Assembly: GCA_019925795.1 (NCBI GenBank)
Contig: CM034301.1
Coordinates: 47,517,783 to 47,581,782, forward strand
Direction of reading: 5' to 3'
Origin: Dendrobium chrysotoxum
Lineage: Eukaryota; Streptophyta; Magnoliopsida; Asparagales; Orchidaceae
DNA length: 64,000 nt
Positions within the stretch are counted from its first letter, which is position 1. Each line of letters starts with the position of its first letter. This document shows, piece after piece, positions 23,991 through 34,564 of the stretch. The position numbers were made by a program, and so were the translations under genes. The notes under the pieces were generated by a model. The model was not told where the DNA came from and did not search any database. It saw nothing but the letters and a program-made list of their open reading frames with translations.

Positions 23991-25773
23991 TGTAACATTT
24001 CCAGATTCAGTATTCAGTTCAACATATTCTTATCCAATTTGAATAAGGTAAGTTGTTAAATTTCTACATTTGAACTCTTATGCATATGCCTAAGAATATT
24101 TTATGTGCATGTGAGAGTCTACATGTATTCTGAAGTAGATCCTGGGGGTTTGTTTGCATATTTGAAAAATCTAAATTTCTCCTGGGCCATCACGAAGCTA
24201 AGGTTGGCAGCACCTCGATGAAAGTACTACTCTCAGGTTTTCTGTGAAGCAGGCATGACATCACCGTAAGCCTTATAGGGTGGCTCTGTGGCCAGTGCCT
24301 CTGGGCGCATCGACACCATAGAAAATTTTAATATTTAAATATATGAATCTACTATTTCATTCGATCCATTTTATTTGCAAGAGAGATAGAGAGAGAGTTA
24401 TTTTAGGGAGAGAAAAAATATTTGGGCTACTTTGGGTCATTTTAGTTGCTGACCCAGTTTTGAATGTTGTCCGGATTAAGGTGTGTCCACTTTGCCTATT
24501 TCAATTTTTAAAAATATAGACAATTCTTAATTTTTTTGATTAAATTTATGTTTTCATAACTAAAAAGCGAAGATAACTTTGTAATAATAAAACTTTCATT
24601 GTGTAACTTTTTATATGTTATAGAGACATTGATTCTGGTCATTTAGATATTTTTTGGGAATTTTATAAGAGGGGTTTTAAGATTTATGCTATTTTAATTG
24701 ATTGAAAAATAACTAGGACTATGAAAAATACTGCTCCAATATAATTAAAGCTTCAAAATAGTGTTTTGTAAATCTTTGATAATTTGGTTATTTTTTGAAA
24801 TTGTGTATTTCTTCTCAGCAGGGCTTTTTGTTGTTTACCGTTATAACATTTTGTATAATTTTGGAATGAGTTTTTTATGTTTTAATCACTACTATGCAAT
24901 AACTTATGTGCTTTATTGGTTAAAACAAGTGATTCTAGGGAAATCTGAGATGAAATATGAGATGGATAGAAATATTTTGTTTTTGGTGCTATATGTATAT
25001 CAGAGTTATTGAACTCTATATATTAGGAGATATAATGGACAAAATTGTTGAACTTTATCTGTTGGGAGGCATAAGGATCAGAGTTGTTGAACTATATTTG
25101 TTGAGAGGCATAAGGGGCAGAATCTTTGTATTCTTCCTGATAAAGGAGAAATATGTAATTTTTTGCTCTCAAGATATGAAGTTCATATGAAATTATTGTT
25201 TATTTAATTTCCCTAATTTTTGAGCAATTATTATCTGAATTTTAAATCATTGCAGTTATTATTTAGTTCAGCTTAGTGATGTATCATATGCATTTAAATG
25301 TTTCAATAAACATTTAAGAAAAGAAATATTTGAAAACTTAGATCGATATATGTGCCTTGCTAAGCTATGTTAACTTGTCGTTGTTTTACTTTCTATTTTC
25401 AGGATTTGAAAAAGGAAAAGTTCCAGTTGAGTAGCTATGATTCTAATTTGAACATGTATAGGTATTTCTTCTTTTGATTTTTGTACGATTATGGTTAGCT
25501 TTTATTATTCTATTATGTAGCTTCTGTTTGTAGCCATGCATTATAGTTATATATACGTTTTAATGAAGAAATAAAATAGTAAATTTTGTGGATAAGATTT
25601 ATCTTCATCACTTGATATTGTTAGCAGCTCTGTGTTTATTATTATTTTAAAGTTAGAATTTGGATAAAAAATTCTAAAAATATTTTAAAACTTAGATCTT
25701 GGGGTTCATCTATTACAAGTCAATTTAGTAGGATTTGTTTAGTCTGTGGGTTTTATTGAGTTGGGTTGTAACA
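23991..25773 (+). repeat. LTR of a Del/Tekay-like chromovirus
   Basis: It starts TGTAACATTTCCAGA and ends GTTGTAACA, so both ends carry TG...CA. Eight bases on, TGCTATCAGAGT (25781-25792) matches the tRNA-Met primer-binding consensus TGGTATCAGAGC at 10 of 12 positions. A gag relic follows in sense, so this is the 5' LTR of that element. No matching 3' LTR with a clean target duplication was found. Confidence 0.6.
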
Positions 25774-25780
25774 TGCTTTT

Positions 25781-26960
25781 TGCTATCAGAGTAGTAATTT
25801 TAGAAGTTGATTGTAAATCAGAACTCTAAAATTTGATTTGTGGGTCAAGTGAGGTGATTTTGAGTATGTATGGGCATTTATTTTCACTTGTATATATATA
25901 TATATTCAATTGAGTGCTCTATGTAATTATGGATCTGCCAGATCCAAATATGATAGATGGACAAAGTGTCAGTCAGGTAACACATGTATATAGTGCTACT
26001 CTTATAATTAGTTATGATACAATTTCTCTGTTTGCCAGTCTTATAGCCCAATTGATGGGTGAGGCACATAGTAGAGTTTATGTTATTCAGTCTGATGAAA
26101 TAGATCAACATTTATAAATGTTTTTGAGGTTGGAGCCTTCGAGATTTGAGGATGCTATTGAGCTTAGAGTAATAGAGGACTGACTAAGGATACTAGAGAA
26201 GATATTTGATGGTATATAATGTCATTTTAAAAGGAAGGTATCATTGGCCATTTTTTTATTGAATAGAGAGGCGAAGCGCTAGTGGATGAGATAGCAGAAA
26301 GAGAAATTATAAGGGAGGTTGAACTCTCTGATCAGGTAGGAGGAGTTTTCTGATGTATATTAAGCATGATTTACATCACCTTCTACACGAAAGAAGATGC
26401 AGAAGACTTTTATGAGACTAGTTCAAGGGATAAGAACAATCATGTAGTACGAGGTAGAGTTTATTATTTTAGCTAGGTATGCTCTGTAGTTAGTTAGCAC
26501 TCCTGAGGAGAAGAGCTATAAATTTATGAGGGGATTATGAGATAGTTTGAGACAACCATTTTTTTCATTTTATATTTAGGATTTCTTTGAGCTTGTGGAG
26601 AGAGCCCGTTTGATTAAGAATGATTTGATAGCTACTTAATAATGGTGGACTGCTAGTAGGAAATGAATTGGCAATGAGACATCTGGAAGTGGATTTTTGA
26701 GAAGAATAGCAGATTCGGACTTGGAGAGTCCATGAGAGGTGGCCAATCTATATTTGTGATTATTTCTAACAATGGCAGCATGACCAATTTTGGTTTTGTT
26801 AGTGGATCACTCATGTGCCTTATGTATAGTAGATGACATTCTGGTCAGTGTTACAGGGTGACAGGACAATATTTTTTATGTGACCAAGTTGGATATAGGA
26901 TAGTTAAGTGTCTACAGATAATAGTTAACTAGCAATCTGAGCCCAGATTTAATAATTCTA
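25781..26960 (+). pseudogene. Del/Tekay-type gag relic with zinc knuckle
   Basis: After the primer-binding site, an ATG at 25929 opens MDLPDPNMIDGQSVS and runs to a stop at 26115. Past the stop the frame continues as FLRLEPSRFEDAIE, close to the chromovirus gag 'FLRLxPPRFxGAxD' motif. Further pieces (KKMQKTFMRLVQG, LARYA, ELVERARLI) follow in the expected order up to 26640. Near 26815-26930 a worn zinc knuckle reads HSGQCYRVTGQYFLCDQ then VGYRIVKC, with the key His replaced by Arg. No protease or RT follows before the AT repeat at 26977. Confidence 0.65.
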
Positions 26961-26976
26961 TTAGACTGGCAGGGAG

Positions 26977-27011
<35 letters not shown>
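26977..27011. repeat. (AT)n microsatellite
   Basis: A run of about 17 AT dinucleotides sits directly after the gag relic. It may mark a breakpoint where the rest of the element was lost. Confidence 0.9.
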
Positions 27012-27658
27012 TTTTCTATAGGTAAGAAAATAGGAAGAACAAGAAAGTGCCCCTCCATTGGAGAAGTACTAACCCCCTCCAATAAAAGTGCAAAGAATTA
27101 AGAAAGAGTTTACCCCTAAAAAAAGGCATAGAAATAAAAAGCAAAGTTTCGAAAATTAGATTAGACAAGGAGCCAAAAGGAGAGGTTCAAATATTCAACA
27201 CGGGTTGAATCAAAGGTTGAACTAGATGATGTAATAAATATTAAATTTATTTAAATATGAGAAAATGGTATGAAATAAAAATTTTTATTTAAGCAATTTT
27301 TCTAAAAATATCAACTAAATTTACATTAAATGGATCTAAAGACAAACCTCTTGACCATACTAAATATTAATTAGCTTAATTTATATGGAGGATAGAAGAA
27401 ATGACAAAAATAAATAATAAAAAAATATTATACAAATATCACAAATTATAAGGGCCATTCTAGAAGGAAAGAATGGTTTAAAAAGGCATAATACAATGCT
27501 ATGATGAAAATGACATTCGATAAAACTATATGCCTTAATAATATTTTTTTGAGTAGGATGAAACCTCAAATCTAACATGCAAGAATTCTTAAATTTGTTT
27601 CTTACCATTGCATTATGAGTTTAAGTATACTTTAATAAATCTTGTTTCACTCTTATCA
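27012..27658. other. AT-rich spacer without recognisable features
   Basis: No ORF with a known domain and no terminal repeats are seen. Old transposon remnant is likely from composition, but nothing specific can be supported. Confidence 0.4.
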
Positions 27659-29419
27659 TGTAACAACCAAAAAATTTGAAGAATTATTTTAAAAATGAAA
27701 AATATGAAAATTCTAAAATTCTTAAACTAGAGTGTTGTACATGACGTTGGGTAGTGTTGTGCCTCGACATTAAGTTCTCTTTAAAATTTTAGAAATTAAT
27801 TTAGCGCGATGGCTCTGTTTGCAGCGCAGTGGCGCAGTGTTGTTTTATATGCAACACTGTGGCGTTGGATCACTTAATTGACTTTATATATTTAAATTGC
27901 CAGTGCCCTCTCTCCCCTCTCTTCATCAAGCTTGTTAGGGAAGGAAATGAAGAAGAAGGAGAGAAGGGAGATGAGAGAGGAGAGAGAAAGAGAGAGAAGA
28001 GAGAGAAGGCTTTTAAGCTTTTCGTCCAATGATCCTATTATAGATTTTGTTCTATCTGATGTGAGTGACTAAACTATTACTATTTTAACAATAATTTTAA
28101 GTTCTGCCATTTTAAATCCTCCAAAAAATGATAAAAATATAATTTCTCCTAATTTATCAAGTTTTTACCTTGTAACTTTTTATATATCATAAATATGATT
28201 CACACAAGTATTTTAACTGTAATATTATAAAATTTTACTCAATAGGTTTAAAGTAATAATTTTTTAAAGTTAGTGCATAATGTATAGATTTTTTTGCATT
28301 TTATAGATTATTATATTTGATGCATGATATTAACTTGCACGAAGAAAATGATATGTCTATTGCAAGATAAACATGATATTTGCATGTAGGTAATGGAGAC
28401 TAACTGTTAACACTATAATTAATATGGATTATCTCCTCAAATATAATACCCTGCTTAGGAGGCTGGGTTGACGGGCTTTTCTTAAAATAAAAAATTTATG
28501 GTGTAATCCTGGATGTTAGCTTATAATCGATTAACTAAATTACACAGATGAATAGAGGGTAATGACTCTTAATGATTTACTGAAGTTGCCTGTGAATTGA
28601 CTCAAGATAATGAGCAATGATGGAAAGATAAAGACTGATGACCAACTTGTTGACAATTAGGGTTAAATTAAAAATTGATAATCAACTAGATGACACTTAA
28701 TTAGGATGAAAGGATGAAAATACCACATTAAAGTAAGATGTCCTACCATACTATTCATAATCAAATTCATGATTTTATTTATAAGATATCATATAAATTG
28801 ATTGATAAATAAAATTGAAGTAAAATTGATATAACTTGTATTGATATTGATACAATATGACATGAATATTGATAGATATTAATAGGCATATTGATAAAGT
28901 ACACTAACATACCATACTGATATCACACATTAATTGATGGTTCTTCTTACCAATTTTTCTTATAGTTTCATAGGCCTCTTTTATTGATTATATTGATTTT
29001 ACTATTAATGTATACTAATTTTACAGATTACTATTGCTCATACTGATAGACTATTAATGATTATTGATTGATATTGACTGGACCTAGAGTGTGCATATTA
29101 AAATTTTTTTCTTACATTGAATGCAGTTGTAAGATTTTAATTACTTGCTGAATTATATACTTATATTGTGATTTTTATATAATTTTAGATTAGAATAAGG
29201 AACCTATAAAATGAGGCTAAGAAGTGAATGATAGTTTAGATTTATTTTCACTCTTTATTTTTGTCTGCTCTTTTGTAATCTATTATTGGCTATTGTATAT
29301 ATAATTTTTAAAACTTAGGTGATATATAAATATGAAATGAACAGTAATGTATTTATGTTTGTTGCCATTTATATTGAATTCTATGAGCTCTGATTGATGT
29401 TTAAAAGACAAATAGATGT
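27659..29419 (+). repeat. LTR copy A of a decayed chromovirus-like element
   Basis: It starts TGTAACAACC and aligns along its whole length with 30234-33722 once the solo LTR inserted there is set aside. Shared landmarks include a 'gagagagaag...ggctttt' purine block near 27980, 'tgtaactttttatat', and 'atgtttaaaagacaaatag' at the end. It differs from the LTR at 23991-25773 but shares the TGTAACA start and general layout. Confidence 0.65.
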
Positions 29420-30233
29420 GAATGTCTTCTAAATTTGATTCTAAGGCATGAAAAATGGAGATCAGAGCAATGATTGTTGAAAGAATTTGATTGTAACCAG
29501 AGTTATAGGATTGATATTGATTTGTCCAGTAGAATTTGGGTAGTATTTATTGCCTTATCTGACATATTTTTAATATATTAATTAATTTATTTATTGGATA
29601 GTTTTATAAATTTATTTTATTTTGAATGATTTGTTTTATATTTAGGATTTGTTTATTAATCAGGCAAAATATATTCGAAAGAAAAAGAAAAATATTGAAC
29701 CCGATATTGAAGCACTTTTAGTAATGCCTGAGATAAGGTAAAGTTTACTAACATGATCGTTCAGATGATTAGTGAAAGGCTGACAAAATAGTATGGACAA
29801 ATTTATAAGAAAATAGGTGAAAATAGTAAGAAAAAGATTGGTGAGATTATGAAAACACCAATTTTGTAATATGTCAGGTGTGAGAGAAGGCATGTAGGGT
29901 CCTATTATATGGTGATAGAACAACATTTTAGGTGTGATGATTTTGGGCACAAAATGACAGAATGCCCATTGTTTGGATACGGGCAGGGATATGTTCAGCT
30001 TGGAAGCAGATAGTTGGAACTGTAAAAGAGGCTTCTGAAAAGCCTGGTGCTACGACTGGTATGATTTTATTTTATTTTTATAAATTAGATTTCTGATATA
30101 GTTTTTGATATAAATTCTTAATGATTGATATTTGAATTAATTTAATTTATTATATTATTGATTTGATTTTGTTTTAAGCATGTTCTCTTCGATTAATGTG
30201 AAAATGTTGAGCATAATATTCTTTTAAGGTTGG
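29420..30233 (+). pseudogene. Gag C-terminal fragment with zinc knuckle between LTR copies A and B
   Basis: At about 29865-29985 the plus strand reads RRHVGSYYMVIEQHFRCDDF then GHKMTECPLFG. The second part is a zinc knuckle (CDDFGHKMTEC) of the type ending Del/Tekay gag. Only about 800 bp separate the two LTR copies, so nearly all of pol is missing. This is either a large internal deletion or a recombinant of two copies. Confidence 0.6.
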
Positions 30234-31432
30234 TAGATTATAACAACCTGAAAATTATTTTAAAAATAAAAAATATAAAATTTTTGAGCTGGAGCACTGT
30301 GGTGTTGAGTAGTACAGTGCCTTAACACTAAGCTCTCTGGAATTTTAGAAATTAATTCAGTGCGGCGACGCTGTTGGTAGCACTGCGACGCAATGTTATT
30401 TTGTATATACCACTATAAGCTGTGTCACTTGGGTGCTGCGACACTAGGCACTAAAATAAATTTTTATATATTTTTAGATTGACACAATCCTCTCTCCCCT
30501 CTCTTCAGTTATCCTGCCAAGGAAATAAAGGAAGGAGAGGAGAGAGAGAAGAGAGAAGGCTTTTAGGGCTTTTTTGTATGACTCCCCTATTACAAATTTT
30601 ATTCTATTTGATGTGATTGACTAAGATTTTACATGTGTTTTCAATGATTTTGAGTTTATGATTTTAAATCCTTCAAAAATAATAAAAAATATATATTTTT
30701 CCTAATTGAGATTTTACTGCATAACTTTTTGTATATGATATATATGATTCTCATAAGCATTTGGACTGTAATAGTAAAAAAATTTGTGAAATAGATTGAT
30801 AGTTATAATTTTCTAAAGTTAGAGTATAATGTATAGATTTTCTTATATTTCATAGATTATTGTATTTCATACATGATATTGATTTGCATAGAGAAAATGA
30901 TATGACTGATGCAAAATAAAGATGACATTTGCATGTAAACAAGGAAGACTGATTGTTAACATTATAATTAATATGAATTGACTCTTAAAATATAATACTC
31001 TGTGTAGGGGGGTGAGACGACTGACTTTTCTTAAAATAAAATATTTGTTGTGTAATCTTGGATGTTACCTGTAACCAGTTGACTGAATTATGCTGAAGGG
31101 TAGAGGATGACAACTCTTAATGATTTATTAAAAGCCACTTATGAATTGACTTATGATAATGAATAAGGATGTCAACATATAGACTGATGACCGATTGATT
31201 GACATTTGTGATTAAATTAAAGACTAATGACCAACTAAACGACGGTTGAGGTATAAGGATGAAAACACAACTTAAAACTGGATGTCTTGCCTCGCTATTC
31301 ATAATCTCATTCATGATTACATTTATATGATAACATATGAATTGATTGATAAATAGAAGTGAAGTAGAATTGATAGAACTTGCATTGATACTGATACAAC
31401 ATGCCATTACATGTAATGTAGACATTGATAAA

Positions 31433-33170
31433 TGTTGCAGGCTAGAATATACTAGGTGATAGAGTTTGAATTTTATGTCTTAGCCATGCACGAATATCTA
31501 GCTCACATACAAAGAACACAAGATTTTTATATGGAAAACCCTGAAAAAGGGGAAAACCATGGGGCCTAGCCTAGTTGAAATGATTCCACTAGAACTTGAG
31601 TAAATTACAGGGGGCTGACTCACCTCCAAGGGCGATCAGATTATAAGTATCAACCATAGGACTGAAGTCGAGGGTATGTGAAAGTCCGATGTTACACTAG
31701 CAGAACTTTGGGGTCACCCAATGATTTAGTAGAGTTCTGGGCCCTAGTGGTGGTCTGGTAGAACTCCGGACCTTAGACAGTGGTCCGACGGAGCTGAGGA
31801 CATCATGTGGTGGTCTGGCGGAGCTCAGGGCGTCAGGCAGTGGTCCAACGGAGCTCAAGACGTCAGGCGGTGGTCTGGCAGAGCTCAGGGCATCAGGCGG
31901 TGGTCTGACGGAGCTGAGGATGTCAGGTGGTGGTTCGGCAGAGCTTAGGGAGTCAGGCGGTGGTCCGACGGAGTTGAGGATGTCAGGTGGTGGTTTGGCA
32001 GAGCTCAGGGCGTCAGGTAGTGGTCCAGCGGAGCTCAAGACGTCAGGCGGTGGTCCAACGGAGCTCAGGGTGTCAGGCAGTGGTCCGATAGAGTTGAGGA
32101 CATCACGTGGTGGTCCAGCAGAGTTGAGGACGTTAGGTGGTTGTCCGGCGGAGCTCAGGGCACCAGGTGGTGATTCGGCGGAGCTGATGATGTCAGGTGG
32201 TAGTCCGACGGAGCTCAAGGCGTCATGCGGTGGTCCGGTGGAGCTGAGGACATCAAGTGGTGGTCCGGCGGAGCTTAGGGCATCAGGCGATGGTTCAGCA
32301 GAGCTCAGGGTGTCTGGCGGTGGTCCAGCAGAGCTTAGGATGTCAAGCGGTGGTCCGACGGAGCTCAGAGCATCAGGCGGTAGTCCGACGAAGATGAGGA
32401 CGTCAAGTGGTGGTCGGACGGAGCTCAGGGCGTCAGGCGGTGGTCCGACGGAGCTGAGGACGCCAGGTGGTGGTCGGACGGAGCTCAGGGCGTCAGGCGG
32501 TGGTCCGGAGGAGTTGGGTACGTCAAGGGGTGGTTTGGCGGAGCTTAGGCCAAGGCGGTGATCCAGCGGAGCTCAGGGCGTCTGGCGGTGGTTTGGCAGA
32601 ACTCCGGCGGTGGTCGAGGAGGAGCAAGGAGGCAAGAGCGATCTCTGATCTCTCTCTTTTCTCTTTAGGATTAGGTGCCCTTTTCAAAGAGGGGAGGGGG
32701 CTCTATTTATAGATTTTTGAGAGTGGCATGACCCATAAATAGGAGGAAGATCAAGGGTGATTAGGGAGTGGTTTGAATGGGCGGCCGATGTTGAATCCCT
32801 TGATCGTGGACTGTTTATCGGATATTTGATAGTCTTAGAGATATTGGATTTTGACAATCTTGGGCTCGTTGGATTTGTCTCGTCGAGACGCTCGATTCGA
32901 CTATAAGCACGTCACATTTGGAGACCTCTTAGTAATCCAAATTATGGTTTGAACCTTCAAATAGTGCTTCAGACTCTTGATTTGGACCCATTTGGGCTCG
33001 GATTGGGTTGAATTTGGTGTCGTTGGGTTTGTATTTCCGAGACGTTCAATTCGACTATAAGTTTACTGAAATCATAGTTCGGATGGTCCCAATTTTAATT
33101 TCGGAAGTTTCCAACCTGATTTTGCCTCGAGATTCGTACTCGATCAAGATAATTTTTTGGTGATGTACGA
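31433..33170 (-). mobile_element. Solo LTR of the Tat family, with perfect target duplication
   Basis: Reversed, it begins near-identically to the LTRs at 6481 and 15160 (ATCACCAAAAAATT..., then CGAATCTCGAGGCAAAATCA) and ends GCCTGCAACA. The 5-bp target duplication ATAAA is perfect (31428-31432, 33171-33175). No internal region is present, so LTR-LTR recombination removed it. It is about 700 bp longer than the other two LTRs because of the internal minisatellite. Confidence 0.88.
31745..32610. repeat. 30-bp minisatellite, about 28 copies, inside the solo LTR
   Basis: The unit is close to 'tcaggcggtggtccgacgga' followed by 'gctcagggcg'. Neighbouring units often alternate between GAGCTCAGGGCG and GAGCTGAGGACG endings, giving a loose 60-bp higher-order period. 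Because 30 is a multiple of three and the unit has no stop in several frames, long open frames arise on both strands (213 codons plus, 173 minus). These encode monotonous SGGGPTELRA-like or SAGPPPDALS-like decapeptides and are not genes. Confidence 0.9.
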
Positions 33171-33722
33171 ATAAATATTGAGAGGCATATTGATTCAGCA
33201 CATTGATAAGTACACTAACATATCATACTGATATGCCATATTAATTGATAGTTATTTTTATCAAATTTTCTTATAGTTTGATAGACCTTTTTTACTCATC
33301 ATATTGATTTTATTATTAATTGATGATGATTTTATAGATTGCTTATTGGTCATAGTAATAGACAATTGATTGTTGATTGATATTGATTGAACCTGGAGAA
33401 TACATATTGAATTTTTTGCATTGCATTGAATATAATTATAAGATTTTAGTTACTTGTTAGGCTATATATTCATATGTGATTTTTATATTATTTCAAGGAT
33501 AATGAGCCTACATTATGATGGTAAGTAGTGGATGATAATTTATATTTATTTTCTGCTTTTTGCTTTTTATCTGCTCTTTTGTAGCCAGTTATTGGCTATT
33601 ATATATAGTTTTTGAAACTTTGCAGATATGTAAATCTGAAATGGCAGTAATGTATTTATATTTGTCATCGCTCATATTGAATTCTGTGAGCTCTGATTGA
33701 TGTTTAAAAGACAAATAGATGT

Positions 33723-34256
33723 AAAATTTTTCTGCAACAATCGCCTGAGTCTGCTGAAATCCTTTTTTTCCTGTGAATTTAAGCGATTTTATGTTAGGCG
33801 CAAAATAAACTAAAATAAAATTTTTCTAATAAATGAAAATTTTATTTTACTTTACTTTTATATCAAATGAAATATTAATAATTTAAGATTTCTCCATTTA
33901 ATTTTTTACGCTCAAAATATTTCAAACAAAACAGCCCATATGTAAAAATGATTTACGCCCGGTTGGTCCCATCTTATTTTTCAATCATTGAGAAAAAGTT
34001 TCATAGGAGAGAGAAAGATCCCCAGAATACGGAGTGGGCGTCGAAGATGTCTCTACTGGGTCACGATTTATCGCACCATTAAAAAAAAAACCATAGCATT
34101 TGGCCCTCAGCAGGCATCCCATGTGCCCACAGGCGATCGGGAGCAGAAGAGGCGACGCCATGTGAGGAGCAGTGGAAGAAGCCCGCTTGATTTCGCAACC
34201 TCGATCCGTATCTATAGACAAAGTGAGAGAAGCAGAGATCGTCTTCACAATATATT

Positions 34257-34305
<49 letters not shown>
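33723..34305 (+). promoter_or_regulatory. Promoter and 5' UTR region of the kinase gene
   Basis: This is the only non-repeat DNA between LTR copy B and the kinase ATG. The first half is AT-rich; GC content rises from about 34000, as in a 5' UTR. No single convincing TATA box stands out. The region ends in a GA microsatellite touching the start codon. Confidence 0.5.
34259..34305 (+). repeat. (GA)n microsatellite directly before the kinase start codon
   Basis: About 23 GA units end at the ATG at 34306. GA/CT repeats are common in plant 5' leaders and bind BBR/BPC factors in other genes. Here the frame upstream of the ATG stays open through the repeat (Glu-Arg repeats) to 33988, so length changes could alter any N-terminally extended form. 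Confidence 0.9.
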
Positions 34306-34309
<4 letters not shown>

Positions 34310-34564
34310 AGGAAGGGGCGGAAGGGGGAGGAGGGTTTGTAAGGGCGGATCAGATTGATCTGCGGAGCCTTGATGAGCAGCTGGAGAGGCATCTGAACAG
34401 GGCGTTGACTATGGAGAAGAAGATGAAAGGGGAAGAAGACGTGGGGAGGAAGGAGAGAGAGGAGTGGGAGATCGATCCGGCCAAGCTCCTTGTAAAGGGC
34501 CTCATAGCCCGCGGCACTTTCGGCACTGTTCATCGCGGCGTCTACGATGGCCAAGACGTTGCCA
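34306..34564 (+). CDS. Raf-like (group C) protein kinase, exon 1
   Basis: Residues 1-86 plus one base. It starts MKEGAEGGGGFVRADQIDLR and includes the family's N-terminal DEQLERHLNRA helix, then EEWEIDPAKLLVKGLIARG. The nucleotide-binding loop ARGTFGTV is at residues 68-75. The exon ends inside the VA(I)K motif at a GTAAGT donor. The family (plant group-C Raf-like kinases, including Arabidopsis CBC1 and CBC2) comprises soluble Ser/Thr kinases; CBC1/2 act in guard cells in blue-light and CO2 control of stomata. I chose 34306 as the start because it matches the family N-terminus. The frame is also open upstream to 33988, but that part is only GA-repeat and leader-like sequence. Orthology to CBC1/2 rather than a sister gene is inference. 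Confidence 0.92.

Larger units (their letters stand above)
30234..33722 (+). repeat. LTR copy B, interrupted by a solo LTR
   Basis: 'taacaacctgaaaattatttt' at 30240 begins the alignment with copy A. Homology breaks at 31432 and resumes at 33171 across the nested solo LTR. It ends near 33722 with 'gatgtttaaaagacaaatag'. The end lies about 580 bp upstream of the kinase ATG and in the same orientation, so LTR-derived DNA borders the kinase promoter. Confidence 0.65.

Noticed and set aside
24761..25190. Two hydrophobic frames of 77-83 codons
   Set aside because: They lie inside a retrotransposon LTR; the hydrophobic look comes from T-rich sequence.
31697..32561. Long open frames of 173 (minus) and 213 (plus) codons encoding decapeptide repeats
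   Set aside because: They are by-products of a 30-bp minisatellite whose length is a multiple of three and whose unit lacks stops in several frames. The host sequence is an LTR with no coding role.
31745..32610. CRISPR-like array (regular 30-bp repeat)
   Set aside because: Units are directly adjacent without unique spacers, and the setting is a plant retrotransposon LTR.
33988..34305. N-terminal extension of the kinase from an upstream in-frame ATG
   Set aside because: The extra 106 codons include a GA-repeat-encoded Glu-Arg run and leader-like sequence, while the family N-terminus starts at 34306. Kept only as a minor possibility.
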